Notes: generated by a model not told the origin, from the sequence alone. A stretch of 42,573 bases of DNA from Chloroflexota bacterium (GCA_003152995.1 PMBR01000081.1:1284-43856), one strand, 5' to 3'. Shown: positions 14,874 to 23,471, numbered from the stretch's first letter. Numbers and translations are program-made.

Positions 14874-17117
14874 ATGGGCCGATACACGCGGCGTGGCGGT
14901 CTGACAAGCGGCCCCATACTGACGCGAAGCCGCCACAAGCACCGGGGAGAAGCTACGGCAATCGTTCGCAGGAACTCGGCATCGACGGGCTCGGTCTCAC
15001 AGGAGGCGAGCTCCGAGTTCCTGTACATAAATCGCGAGCTCAGTTCGCTCGAGTTCCACCGGCGGGTCCTGTTCGAAGCCAACGACGACCGCAACCCGCT
15101 CCTGGAAAGAGTGAAGTTCCTGGCGATCTTCGCCGCCAACATCGACGAGTTCTTCCAGATCCGGGTTTCCGGTCTCATGGAGCAAGCGGAGGCGAAAGCC
15201 ACGCCCTCCAACCCCGGCGACAAGCCTGCGGCGGAGCAACTGGCCGCAATCCGAACTCGGGTCCGCGAGATGCTGCTGGAGCAGGGCGAAGCCTTCGAGC
15301 GAGTCTGCGCCGCTCTGGGCGAGTCAGGCATCTCGATCGTGGGCTACGACGAGGTGCCCGAGCACCACGAAGCCCTGCGGCAGCGCTTCACCGAGGAGAT
15401 CTACCCCGTGCTGACGCCGCTGGCCGTGGACCCCGGGCATCCGTTCCCCTACATCAGCACCCTCAGCCTGTCGCTCGCGATCCGGATCGAGGACCCCGAC
15501 GACGGTGAGGAGCGCTTCGCGCGCGTCAAAGTGCCGTCGCTGCTGTCGCGCCTCATTCAGATCGAGCCGAGCAAGTTCGTCCTGGTCGAGGAGGTCATCG
15601 CCGCGAACCTGGACATGCTCTTCTCGGGCATGACGATTCGAGAGACGCACCTCTTCCGTGTCACCAGAAACGCCGATTTCGAGCTCGAGGAGGACGAGGC
15701 GGACGACCTTCTTCTGGCGATCCAGGAGGAGCTCCGGCGACGCCGCTTCGGCGATGCCGTGCGGCTGGAAGTAGACAGCGGCATGCCCCCATCCATGCGC
15801 CAGATCCTGGAGCGCGGCGTCGGGGTGAGCCCCGAGGACTGCTACGAAGTGGGCGGCATGCTGGACCACACCAGCCTGATGCAGCTCGCCGGTCTGGATA
15901 GACCGGACCTCAAGCTCCCGCCGTACACGCCCGTCGTGCCGTCCCGCCTGGCTCCGCCGGACGAGGACGAACCGGCCGATGTCTTTGCCGCAATCCGGGC
16001 CGGCGACATTCTGGTCCACCATCCCTACGAAAGCTTCGCCGCATCCACACAGATGTTCATCGCGCAGGCGGCGACGGACCCGGAAGTCCTGTCGATCAAG
16101 ATGACGCTGTACCGGACAAGCGGCGACTCGCCGATCGTGCGCGACCTGATCTCGGCAGCAGAACGCGGCAAGCAAGTCGTGGTCCTGGTCGAGATCAAGG
16201 CCCGCTTCGACGAGCAGGCCAACATAGATTGGGCCCGCAAGCTCGAGCAGGCCGGGGCGCACGTCGTGTACGGGCTCGTAGGTCTAAAGACACATTCCAA
16301 AACGAGCCTGGTGGTCCGCCGCGAGGGCACAGCGCTGCGCCGCTATGTGCACATCGGGACCGGCAACTACAACCCGGGCACCGCCCGCCTCTACACCGAC
16401 CTGGGACTGTTGTCGTGCCGGCCGGAGCTGGGCGCGGACGTGAGCGACCTATTCAACGTCCTGACCGGCCTGTCGCGGCAGCGCGATTTCCGGCGCCTGA
16501 TAGTGGCGCCGATGAACCTGCGCGACTGGATCCTGTCGATGATCGAGCGCGAGTCGAGCTACGCCCGCGCCGGCAGACCTGCGCACATCATCCTCAAGCT
16601 CAACTCGCTGGTCGATCCCGCCTGCATAGCCGCCCTCTACGCCGCGTCCCAGGCCGGCGTCGAGATAGACCTCCTCATCCGCGGCATATGTTCTCTCTGG
16701 CCCGGCGTACCGGGCGTGAGCGAGGGAATCCGCGTCCGCTCGATCGTCGGCCAGTATCTGGAGCACTCGCGCATCTTCAGCTTCGCCAACGACGGCCGGC
16801 CCGAGTGGTACATCGGCTCGGCCGACCTGATGGAGCGGAACCTGGACCGGCGCGTGGAGGCCATCGTTCCAGTCGAAGACCTCGAGGCCCAGGAGAAGAT
16901 CCGCTTCCTGATCGAGGTCATGCTCTCGGACGACCGCCGCTCCTGGCAGCTCGGCGCCGACGGGGCCTACCATCGGACCGAGGAACTGACCGGCGTTCCG
17001 GGTACGATCGACACGTTCGAAACTCTTCAGGCGCGAGCCAGGGTCACCGACGCGGTCGAGTCCGTCGCGCCCCGCCGGCCTCACGCTGGAGCGGGCTCTC
17101 TCGATCCAAGGGCATAG
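14874..17117 (+). CDS. ppk1: Polyphosphate kinase 1
   Basis: PPK1 makes long-chain polyphosphate from ATP at the membrane face of the cytosol. The protein is 747 residues, with a non-conserved leader of about 45 residues. Domain order is the N-domain (FLYINRELSSLEFHRRV, FLAIFAANIDEFFQIR), the head domain (PYISTLSLSLAI), and the two C-domains. Catalytic segments are LKTHSKTSLVVRR with the autophosphorylated His, VHIGTGNYNPGTARLYTDLG, and YLEHSRIFSFAND with the second essential His. It is followed 24 bp later by the CYTH-CHAD gene on the same strand. CHAD domains bind polyphosphate, so the pair makes a coherent operon. The ATG at 14874 has a close GGAGAGA. Confidence 0.97.
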   Translation: MGRYTRRGGLTSGPILTRSRHKHRGEATAIVRRNSASTGSVSQEASSEFLYINRELSSLEFHRRVLFEANDDRNPLLERVKFLAIFAANIDEFFQIRVSGLMEQAEAKATPSNPGDKPAAEQLAAIRTRVREMLLEQGEAFERVCAALGESGISIVGYDEVPEHHEALRQRFTEEIYPVLTPLAVDPGHPFPYISTLSLSLAIRIEDPDDGEERFARVKVPSLLSRLIQIEPSKFVLVEEVIAANLDMLFSGMTIRETHLFRVTRNADFELEEDEADDLLLAIQEELRRRRFGDAVRLEVDSGMPPSMRQILERGVGVSPEDCYEVGGMLDHTSLMQLAGLDRPDLKLPPYTPVVPSRLAPPDEDEPADVFAAIRAGDILVHHPYESFAASTQMFIAQAATDPEVLSIKMTLYRTSGDSPIVRDLISAAERGKQVVVLVEIKARFDEQANIDWARKLEQAGAHVVYGLVGLKTHSKTSLVVRREGTALRRYVHIGTGNYNPGTARLYTDLGLLSCRPELGADVSDLFNVLTGLSRQRDFRRLIVAPMNLRDWILSMIERESSYARAGRPAHIILKLNSLVDPACIAALYAASQAGVEIDLLIRGICSLWPGVPGVSEGIRVRSIVGQYLEHSRIFSFANDGRPEWYIGSADLMERNLDRRVEAIVPVEDLEAQEKIRFLIEVMLSDDRRSWQLGADGAYHRTEELTGVPGTIDTFETLQARARVTDAVESVAPRRPHAGAGSLDPRA

Positions 17118-17141
17118 CCGAAATCCGAGGGGAATGGCCGA

Positions 17142-18947
17142 ATGATCACCGGGCGGAAGATCGAGGTCGAGATGAAGTACCAGCTCAGGGCGCCGGACAG
17201 CGCCGACCGCTATCTGGTCGCGCCCGAGCTGGCCAAGTTCAAGCCGGTCGGTCAGGTCCGCGTCGTGCAGATCGAGGACCGCTATGTGGACTCGGCTGAC
17301 TGGGCTCTGTCGCGTGCCGGCTTCGCAACACGACTGCGTCGGGTTTCGCGCGAGACCGTGATCGGGCTCAAACGCCAGGGCAAGCCGCAAGGCCGGCTCC
17401 ACCGTCGTGAGGAACTCGAGGGGCCCGCGGACCCGGCCACGTCGCCCGCTGACTGGCCTGCCTCGCCGGCACGCTCGGTCATCATGGAGTTGTGCGGCGA
17501 GGCCCCACTCATCGATCTCTTCACGATTCGCCAGGTCAGGCGGGTCCGCCGGCTCGAATGCGGCGCCACGACGGCCGACCTCAGCGTGGATCGGGTCGAA
17601 GTCTTCGTCGACGGCCGGATGCTGACCAGGTTCGACGAGCTGGAGGTGGAGCTCGACGGAGGATCCGAGGAGCCTCTCCAGGCCCTGGGCCAGATTCTCG
17701 ACGGCGACGACGGCCTGCGCCGGTCCTCCCGATCCAAGCTGGACAGGGCGGTCAAGGCCATCGGCAAGACCCTCACGACGATGCCCGAGGAGACCCAGCG
17801 GCGCTGGCGTGAGGCGCCGACCGAGATGTTCGGCCTTCTTCGCCCACGGCCTACGCCTGCCGACCCGGCCACTACAGCCACGGATGCGGCCACAGAGGCG
17901 ACCACGGATGCGGGCGGACCGACATCCGCCCCCGACCCGGGCGTGGACGGCGCTCCGCCCGACGTTTCGACTCACCCGCAGCTCGAAGGGGCTTCGGTTG
18001 CCGCCAGGCCGGGCCCTCGGACCCTGGGAGTCCTGCCCGACGACAGCCTGCCAGAAGCGGCCCGCAAGGTCATCAAGTTCCATTTCGGCAAGATGCGGGC
18101 CAGGGAGAAAGGGACTCGCGACGGGTCCGACCTCGAAGATCTCCACGACATGCGGGTTTCCACCCGCCGGATGCGCGCCGCCTGGCGCATCTTCGACGAC
18201 GCCTTCAAGCCGGGCCGAACCAGGAAGCTGCGCCGCCGGCTGCGGGTGATTGCCGATCGACTGGGCGCGGTCCGCGACCTGGATGTGCTGATCGAAGGCC
18301 TGGAATCGTACCGGCTCGGGCTCGATCCGGATCAGCGACCCGGGCTCGAACCCTTGCTGGCGGTGTGGCGACGCCAGCGCACTTCGGCCAGGGATCTTCT
18401 GATTTCCGAGCTGGACTCCCGTCGCTACGCCTCTTTCGTCGAGGACATGAAGGAGTTCCTCGACGCGGGCGCCAACGAGGCCGCGACGGTGGCCTCCCCC
18501 ACCCTGCCGCACCGCGTGCGCGACCGCGTGCCGTCGCAGATCTGGGCCGCCTACGAGGCCGTGCGAGCCTACGAACAGGTCCTGCCGTGGGCGGACGTGG
18601 AGACGATCCATCAGCTCCGGATCGCGACCAAGTGGCTCCGCTACGACCTGGAATTCTTCGGCGAGACCCTTGGCCCGGATTCGGCGCATCTGCTGGCCAG
18701 GGTTGTCGCCCTCCAGGATTACCTCGGCTGCCTGAACGACGCCGACGTTGCGGCGAAGCTGTCCCGCGACATCCTCGTGGCCCGCGCCGGCGAGCTTTCA
18801 CGCACCGAGACGGAAGCGATCGGCGCGTACCTTCACTCCCGAGAACGGGAGCTGGCGCGCCGGAGGAAGGCCCTGGGCCCGGTCTGGCGAGCAGTCACCG
18901 GAGCGCCGTTCCGGCGCGCCCTGGGACGCGCGGTGGCAGCCCTTTGA
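17142..18947 (+). CDS. CYTH-CHAD domain protein (polyphosphate-associated)
   Basis: A 601-residue two-domain protein. Residues about 5-215 are a CYTH (triphosphate tunnel) domain with the diagnostic E-x-E-x-K as EVEMK at 8-12, followed by RYVDSADW, TRLRR, IGLKRQ, REELEG and ELEVELDGG. Many such domains hydrolyse tripolyphosphate. A Pro/Thr/Ala-rich linker (about 235-300) leads to a CHAD domain (about 305-600). This is helical, with paired basic and His-rich repeats DLEDLHDMRVSTRRMRAAWR and VETIHQLRIATKWLRYDLEFF, known to bind polyphosphate. ATG 17142 lies 24 bp after ppk1, so the two are probably co-transcribed. Confidence 0.95.
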   Translation: MITGRKIEVEMKYQLRAPDSADRYLVAPELAKFKPVGQVRVVQIEDRYVDSADWALSRAGFATRLRRVSRETVIGLKRQGKPQGRLHRREELEGPADPATSPADWPASPARSVIMELCGEAPLIDLFTIRQVRRVRRLECGATTADLSVDRVEVFVDGRMLTRFDELEVELDGGSEEPLQALGQILDGDDGLRRSSRSKLDRAVKAIGKTLTTMPEETQRRWREAPTEMFGLLRPRPTPADPATTATDAATEATTDAGGPTSAPDPGVDGAPPDVSTHPQLEGASVAARPGPRTLGVLPDDSLPEAARKVIKFHFGKMRAREKGTRDGSDLEDLHDMRVSTRRMRAAWRIFDDAFKPGRTRKLRRRLRVIADRLGAVRDLDVLIEGLESYRLGLDPDQRPGLEPLLAVWRRQRTSARDLLISELDSRRYASFVEDMKEFLDAGANEAATVASPTLPHRVRDRVPSQIWAAYEAVRAYEQVLPWADVETIHQLRIATKWLRYDLEFFGETLGPDSAHLLARVVALQDYLGCLNDADVAAKLSRDILVARAGELSRTETEAIGAYLHSRERELARRRKALGPVWRAVTGAPFRRALGRAVAAL

Positions 18948-18957
18948 ACCAGCCGTC

Positions 18958-19155
18958 GGCGCCAAGTCTCACCTTCTCACGACACGAATCCTGCGTCTGT
19001 CCGAGGATCTGCCGGTCTTGATCGAGATCGTGGACGAGGAAACCAGGCTTCGAGCCGTCCTGCCCGAGCTCGACGGCATGGTCGGTGACGGCCTGATCAC
19101 CCGCGAGAAGGTCGAGGTCTTCGCCTATCGCGGCACCGCTCCGGCCGCGGAGTAG
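18958..19155 (+). pseudogene. C-terminal remnant of a DUF190 (UPF0166) gene
   Basis: The frame reads GAKSHLLTTRILRLSEDLP followed by LIEIVDEETRLRAVLPELDG and MVGDGLITREKVEVFAYRG. This matches the second half of DUF190 proteins (consensus H-T-x-x-I-L-R-LSEDLP, V-I-E-IVD, GL-V-T-x-E-K-V). The first half, about 45-50 residues, is missing. The similarity begins 10 nt after the CYTH-CHAD stop, in a different frame and without a usable start codon. It is best read as a gene whose 5' part was deleted. Intact DUF190 genes often accompany crcB, which is not seen here. The match is from memory of the family, not from a search. Confidence 0.6.
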
Positions 19156-19228
19156 CCGGGCCGGACGTTCGCCGGGTCCCGAAACAGTCCGACTCCAGCT
19201 CATTCGTCTCGGCTGGATTCGGACGCAC

Positions 19229-19250
19229 GTTAACCGTGGGTTCACCGGCT
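19229..19250 (+). promoter_or_regulatory. PHO box (11-bp direct repeats)
   Basis: GTTAACCGTGG at 19229-19239 is followed immediately by GTTCACCGGCT at 19240-19250. This is the 11-bp direct-repeat layout of PhoP/PhoB binding sites (GTTCACC-type in high-GC Gram-positives). It lies 157 bp upstream of the small genes at 19407 and 19674, which precede phoU. The region 19156-19406 otherwise shows no convincing gene. Confidence 0.65.
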
Positions 19251-19406
19251 GATGACCGTGGCGACGCAGAGTGGCTTCATGGAGCTTCTGCCGCGCGATT
19301 GCCGAACCATCGCCACGTTCTGCATGCCGCCGGCAGCCATCCAAGCCGACTGCCCGCCCGGGGCGCCTGCCGGGCTCCGTCACCGATCAGAGGAGATCTA
19401 TCGACG

Positions 19407-19661
19407 ATGCCCGCGATCGAAACGCAGACCCCGACTCAGCCGACCCTGGCCGATCGGATCGCCCTGGTCCGCGCCCAGCTGGCCCCGATTCGCACCCGCC
19501 GGGCCCTCCTCGACTCGTATCGCCGCGAGTCGCTCTGCCGCCTCGCCTCGCCCGTCCCAAACGGAGGATCGGCCGTCGAAGTCCTCGATATCGCCTACGC
19601 CCTGTGCTGGGCGGAACTGGCGCCGGAGGAGGGACCGACGGATCCGAACGAATACCCATAG
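19407..19661 (+). CDS. Small hypothetical protein in the phoU group
   Basis: An 84-residue soluble protein. The middle is basic and helical (RIALVRAQLAP, RRALLDSYRRESLCRLA) and the tail is acidic (DIAYALCWAELAPEEG). No family is recognised. The ATG at 19407 has AGGAG about 11 nt upstream. The next small gene starts 12 bp after its stop, and both lie downstream of the PHO box at 19229, so a phosphate-linked role is possible but only by position. Longer upstream extensions of the frame have no start signal. Confidence 0.6.
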   Translation: MPAIETQTPTQPTLADRIALVRAQLAPIRTRRALLDSYRRESLCRLASPVPNGGSAVEVLDIAYALCWAELAPEEGPTDPNEYP

Positions 19662-19673
19662 TGGGAGTGCCGT

Positions 19674-19895
19674 ATGAATAGCCCGGCCCAGACGCTCCAG
19701 CCCTCACCCGACTATTACGTTCGGGCACTCGCGCTCTGGCCACGCCTGGAGCCGCCGCGGCTGGAACACGTTCGCCACGATCCGAATCTCATGGCTGTTC
19801 GAATCTCACGCCGGACGACGCTTTCCATGGAGGCCATCCTGGCCCTGCTGGTCGACTGCCACCACGAAACAGTATCCCCGGCCGACGGCCGGTAG
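19674..19895 (+). CDS. Small hypothetical protein in the phoU group
   Basis: A 73-residue protein with an aromatic segment (PDYYVRALALWPRLEPPRL) and a hydrophobic C-terminal helix (TLSMEAILALLVDCHHE). It starts 12 bp after the preceding small gene, with GGGAG 6 nt before the ATG, so the two are probably one operon. The family is not recognised. phoU follows 125 bp downstream. Confidence 0.6.
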   Translation: MNSPAQTLQPSPDYYVRALALWPRLEPPRLEHVRHDPNLMAVRISRRTTLSMEAILALLVDCHHETVSPADGR

Positions 19896-20020
19896 CGGAA
19901 CCTCGCGGCGTGGCAGGATGGATCGAGGGCGGCGACGGTATCCTTGCGGGGCGGAAGGGCGACTTTGCGCCGTCGCCATTCCTGAACCCAGTGCTCGCCC
20001 GCGCCGTTTGGGGTTCCAGG

Positions 20021-20704
20021 GTGCAAGACCAGGATCATTCCGCCGCTCGCGGTCACCGCGACGTGTTCGACCGCGAGCTTCGTGAGGTCAAGGAAGCCAT
20101 CGTCCGAATGGGCGAGCGCGTTGCTGCTGCCATCGACGCCTCGGTCGCGGCATTGACGGCCTCGGACGTCGCCGCCGCCCGGGCTGTGATCGCCGCCGAC
20201 GGCGCCATCAACGACGCCCAGGCGGATTTGAACTCGCTGATCATCACGACTATTGCCACCCAATCGCCCGTGGCCCGAGATCTGCGCTTCCTGATCGCCC
20301 TGGCTCACGTTTCCTACGAGTTGGAGCGGATCGGCGATCACGCCGCCGGATTAGCCAAACGTGTGACGCGCCTGGGCCCCGGAACGACCGTTGGCGTCGA
20401 CAGCCTGGCCAGGATGGGCGAGCTGGCGAGCGATCTGCTGCACGGAGTCCTGCGCGCCCTGGTCGACCTCGATCAGGAGGAAGCGCGCCGAGTAGCCTGC
20501 GGGGACGACGAGATCGACCGGCTCTACCACGCTTACTTTGATCGCGCCCTGGCGCGGATGCGCGCCGACCCGAGCTGGGTCGACAAGGGCGCCCACCTGC
20601 TGTTCGCCGCGAAAGACCTGGAACGAATTGGCGATCGCGTGACGAACATCGCCGAGGAGGTCGTCTTCCTGGCGACCGGCGAGGTCGAGGATCTCAATCC
20701 GTAG
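20021..20704 (+). CDS. phoU: Phosphate signalling protein PhoU (copy 1)
   Basis: PhoU is a cytosolic all-helical protein that links the Pst transporter to PhoR and keeps the Pho response off when phosphate is plentiful. This copy has about 227 residues with the two repeated three-helix units, each with the metal-binding signature: [24 protein letters not shown] and [20 protein letters not shown]. The end is [16 protein letters not shown], identical in style to the second copy at 29072. I chose GTG 20021 because PhoU proteins start just before FDRELREVKEAI. A longer frame from 19910 is possible, and no ribosome binding site is clear for either. It is not adjacent to pst genes, unlike copy 2. 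Confidence 0.9.
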   Translation: MQDQDHSAARGHRDVFDRELREVKEAIVRMGERVAAAIDASVAALTASDVAAARAVIAADGAINDAQADLNSLIITTIATQSPVARDLRFLIALAHVSYELERIGDHAAGLAKRVTRLGPGTTVGVDSLARMGELASDLLHGVLRALVDLDQEEARRVACGDDEIDRLYHAYFDRALARMRADPSWVDKGAHLLFAAKDLERIGDRVTNIAEEVVFLATGEVEDLNP

Positions 20705-20745
20705 CGGCGCTCGCACGGAGGCGCGACGAGTGCGATGATCGCTCC

Positions 20746-21246
20746 GTGAATTCCCAGTCCGAGGTCCAGCTCCATCTTCTGCGCCACGCCCACGCCGGCG
20801 ATCCGATGAAGTGGTCCGGACCTGACGCGATCCGGCCGCTGTCCGAGAGAGGCCGTCTCCAGGCCGAGCGACTCGGCATGTTCCTCTTGCAGGCAGGCTT
20901 CCAGCCGGACGCGATTGTCAGCTCACCCAGGGTTCGCGCCGTGGAAACGGCCCGGCTTGTGGCGGCAGCCCTCGGGCTCCCGGTCCGCGTCGACGATGCG
21001 CTCGTCGGACCACTCGACATCGACGCTCTGGAGGCGTTGTTGGGCGCGTCGGGCGATCCGCAACGGCCCCTGCTGGTGGGCCACGATCCCGATTTCAGCG
21101 AGCTCGCCGCAGCCCTGACAGGCGCCCCCGAGCTTCCGGTTCGCAAGGGAGCGCTGGTGCGGATCGACATTGCGCGCCCGATCGAGGCCGGGGCGGGGCT
21201 ACTTCGCTGGCTCCTGCCGCCCGACCTTCTGTCGGTCCGCGACTGA
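20746..21246 (+). CDS. sixA: SixA-like phosphohistidine phosphatase
   Basis: A 166-residue histidine-phosphatase-superfamily protein. The catalytic RHG-type motif is LHLLRHAHAG near residues 9-18. A conserved Arg lies in VSSPRVRAVETARL and the second catalytic His in LLVGHDPDFSEL. The short form with RHA is the SixA branch, which removes phosphate from phosphohistidine on signalling or phosphotransfer proteins. Such genes are frequently found close to ppk and CHAD genes, as here. The GTG start at 20746 is 41 bp after phoU. Confidence 0.88.
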   Translation: MNSQSEVQLHLLRHAHAGDPMKWSGPDAIRPLSERGRLQAERLGMFLLQAGFQPDAIVSSPRVRAVETARLVAAALGLPVRVDDALVGPLDIDALEALLGASGDPQRPLLVGHDPDFSELAAALTGAPELPVRKGALVRIDIARPIEAGAGLLRWLLPPDLLSVRD

Positions 21247-21378
21247 CCGCCGGGGCGCGACGCCAGGCGCCACCATATTGACGGCCGACCAGGCGGCGGT
21301 ATGCTCGCCATCGTCGCAGGTGCACCGGGGTCGGGAGTGCGCGCCGCCGCCGCGACAGTGAAAGCAAAGAGGTTCTCG

Positions 21379-22083
21379 ATGGCCAAGGGTCGCAAGGGCA
21401 AGTCCGATGGATCGGAGCCGAAGGCTCCCAGCGCCGCGCCAAAGAAGAGCGCCGCGCCCGAGAAGGCCACGACCAAGGCGGGGCGGGAACTACGCAAGCT
21501 TCTGCAGCGGCTCGAGGTAAAGCTCGCCGACGCGGCCAAGGCCGAAGCCAAGCGGGTGCGGAGGCTGGAGGAAGCCCGCTGGCGCCGGCAACGTCTCGAG
21601 TTCTCGGTGGACGAAGCCCGGACCGCTGCCGCGGTTGAGCCGGGCGCGGCGGCCGCGAAGCCGGCGAAGACTAAAGCGCCTCGCAAGACGAAACCGGCGC
21701 CCGAAAAGAAGACCAGGGCGAAAGCCAAGGCGGCGCCCGAACCGAAGAAGAAGGCGGCGGAGCCGAAGACCAAGGCAGCTCGCAAGCCCAAGACGAAGGC
21801 AGACGCTCCGCCGGCCGCGGCCGCCGATGTCGCTCCGAGCGCTCCGGCCGGCGAGGTCGCCCCGGGCGTCGAAGCCGCTCCAGCCGGGCCGGCCGCCGAT
21901 GTCGCTCCCGCCGCCCCCGACGGCGCAGCGGTCATCGAGGCCTACTGCCTGCGCGAGAAGCGACGCGTCCAGATGCTCGACCCCAAACCTGTTGTCACGG
22001 CCAACGGTGGTTCCGCACTCTCCGGCACGTGCCCGAGCTGCGGTGCCTCCCTGTACAAGCTGGTCGGCCGAACCGCTCACTGA
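21379..22083 (+). CDS. Lys/Ala/Pro-rich protein with C-terminal DUF5679-like zinc ribbon
   Basis: A 234-residue protein with three parts. The first is a basic N-terminus and a helical, possibly coiled-coil segment (about 35-80, RELRKLLQRLEVKLADAAK). The second is a long histone-H1-like stretch of Lys, Ala and Pro (about 85-190). The last 45 residues form a domain, EAYCLREKRRVQM then LSGTCPSCGASLYKLVG, that matches DUF5679, a small zinc ribbon. The first CxxC of that ribbon is reduced to a single Cys here. Nucleic acid or polyphosphate binding is plausible from the charge but unproven. ATG 21379 is preferred, and the frame could begin at 21301. Confidence 0.75.
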   Translation: MAKGRKGKSDGSEPKAPSAAPKKSAAPEKATTKAGRELRKLLQRLEVKLADAAKAEAKRVRRLEEARWRRQRLEFSVDEARTAAAVEPGAAAAKPAKTKAPRKTKPAPEKKTRAKAKAAPEPKKKAAEPKTKAARKPKTKADAPPAAAADVAPSAPAGEVAPGVEAAPAGPAADVAPAAPDGAAVIEAYCLREKRRVQMLDPKPVVTANGGSALSGTCPSCGASLYKLVGRTAH

Positions 22084-22122
22084 CTCGCCGAAACCAGCTC
22101 CGGCAGGCGGCTGGCTCGCGCC

Positions 22123-22208
22123 GTTCGCGTCTATGCTCCCGGCCGCGCCTCGGGTGTCGCGCCGTTCGTTCGCGTCTATGCTCCCGGCCGCGCCTCGGGT
22201 GTCGCGCC
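22123..22208. repeat. 41-bp direct repeat at the 3' end of phoR
   Basis: Two identical 41-bp copies lie at 22123-22163 and 22168-22208, separated by 4 bp. The second copy contains the stop and last codons of the PhoR-like kinase gene (minus strand). The first lies just beyond the stop and so duplicates that 3' end. This is a recent tandem duplication, since there are no mismatches. Confidence 0.85.
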
Positions 22209-23471
22209 ACCGACGGCGGCCGGGGAAGTCGTGGCCGGGGAAGTCGTGGCCGGGGAAGTCGTGGCCGGCGCCAGTGGGATCGTGAACGTGAACGTGGAAC
22301 CCTCGCCCTCCTCGGATTCCACCCAGATGCGCCCGCCGTGCGATTCGACTACGTGGCGAGCGATGGAGAGGCCCAGACCGGTGCCGCCGCGGCCACGGAC
22401 TCGGGCCCTGTCCACCTTGTAGAAACGTTCGAAGATGCGGACCCGGTCGGTCGCCGGCACGCCGATGCCTGGGTCGCGGACCCAGACCAAAACCTCGCCT
22501 TCTCCCTCCCGGACACCCACGACGACCTCGCCGCCTTCGGGGCTGAACTTGACGGCGTTGTGGAGCAGGTTGATCAAGACCTGGCCGAGTCTGTCCTCGT
22601 CGCCGCGCACCGGCGGGACTCGGTCCGGCAGGTCCAGGACGACCTTGAGCCCCTGCCGCTCGGCAAAGAGTTTGAGCCGCTCCGAGTTGGACCGGGCCAC
22701 GCGGATCAGATCGACATCGTCCAGAAGCAGCTGCACAGTTCCGCTCTCGATGCGGGACAGATCGAGCAGCTCGTTGACCATCTGCGTGAGATGACCCGTC
22801 TCGATCTCGATCTTGGAGATTCGATCACGCAGGCGGGGCGAGGCGGATTCAGCCTCCCTCGCGGCGGTCTCGGCGAGCAGGCTGATAGTGGTCAGAGGCG
22901 TTCTCAACTCGTGTGACAGGTTGTCGATGAATTCCGCGCGTATTCGCTGCAAGCGCCGCAACTCGGAAACGTCTTCCAGGACGAGCCACACTCCCGAGAC
23001 CGGCGAGCGGCGAGCGCGTACGGTGACCGTCGGGGCGCCGCTGGAGCGGACGATGAGTTCGCCGTTGGCCGAGCCGAACTCCATGGCCGTCCGCGCTATC
23101 CCCTCGATTCGGGCATCGACAAATGCCTCCAGCGCCGAGCGGCCCGTCATCGTGCCGGGGCGGCGTTCGAGGATGACGTAGGCCGCCCCGTTGGCGAACT
23201 CGACGGTCAGGTCGTCCCGCAGACGCACCACCCCCGCCTTCAGGAGTTCGGTCAGGTGAATGGTGTCCTGGCCGGCCTGCTCCGCCTGCCAGCGAGCGTC
23301 GGAGGCCGCCTCCAGGGCGTCCCTGACTCGCCGTTCGATGTCTTCCGTCTCGGTGGCGCCGGTGGCGTCGCGCAAGCGCTCCAGCGTTCTACCTCGAGAT
23401 ATCGCGACGGCCAGGGCCCAGCCCAGCAGCATGGCCAGCGCAACGATGAACAGGATCTCGGGGGCATACAT
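22176..23471 (-). CDS. phoR: PhoR/SenX3-like sensor histidine kinase
   Basis: A 431-residue membrane kinase. One N-terminal helix (about 5-24) is followed by a coil, a PAS-like domain (about 75-180), a HisKA domain with the H-box FIDNLSHELRTPLTT, and a HATPase domain with N-box INLLHNAVKFS, DPGIGVP, and GTGLGLSIARHVVESHGG. A single helix and no periplasmic domain is the SenX3-type plan that senses phosphate through PhoU/Pst. The C-terminus ends in a repeated ATTSP tail made by 15-bp DNA repeats. ATG 23471 is preferred, as the membrane helix follows directly. A frame from 23510 is longer. The cognate regulator is probably the one at 41207, since the nearer one lacks the Asp. Confidence 0.92.
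   Translation of the reverse strand: MYAPEILFIVALAMLLGWALAVAISRGRTLERLRDATGATETEDIERRVRDALEAASDARWQAEQAGQDTIHLTELLKAGVVRLRDDLTVEFANGAAYVILERRPGTMTGRSALEAFVDARIEGIARTAMEFGSANGELIVRSSGAPTVTVRARRSPVSGVWLVLEDVSELRRLQRIRAEFIDNLSHELRTPLTTISLLAETAAREAESASPRLRDRISKIEIETGHLTQMVNELLDLSRIESGTVQLLLDDVDLIRVARSNSERLKLFAERQGLKVVLDLPDRVPPVRGDEDRLGQVLINLLHNAVKFSPEGGEVVVGVREGEGEVLVWVRDPGIGVPATDRVRIFERFYKVDRARVRGRGGTGLGLSIARHVVESHGGRIWVESEEGEGSTFTFTIPLAPATTSPATTSPATTSPAAVGGATPEARPGA
22219..22263. repeat. 15-bp tandem repeat inside phoR 3' end
   Basis: Three exact 15-bp units (GCCGGGGAAGTCGTG on the plus strand) encode the repeated five-residue ATTSP tail of the sensor kinase. They follow the ATP-binding domain, so the expansion probably does not disturb catalysis. 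Confidence 0.85.

Noticed and set aside
16449-18689. A 746-codon minus-strand open frame opposite ppk1 and CYTH-CHAD
   Set aside because: It is antisense to two conserved genes, its composition mirrors their codons, and it has no ribosome binding site or domain.
22123-22263. CRISPR-like array
   Set aside because: Only two long copies with a 4-bp gap and adjacent 15-bp units. There are no spacers and no cas genes anywhere in the window.
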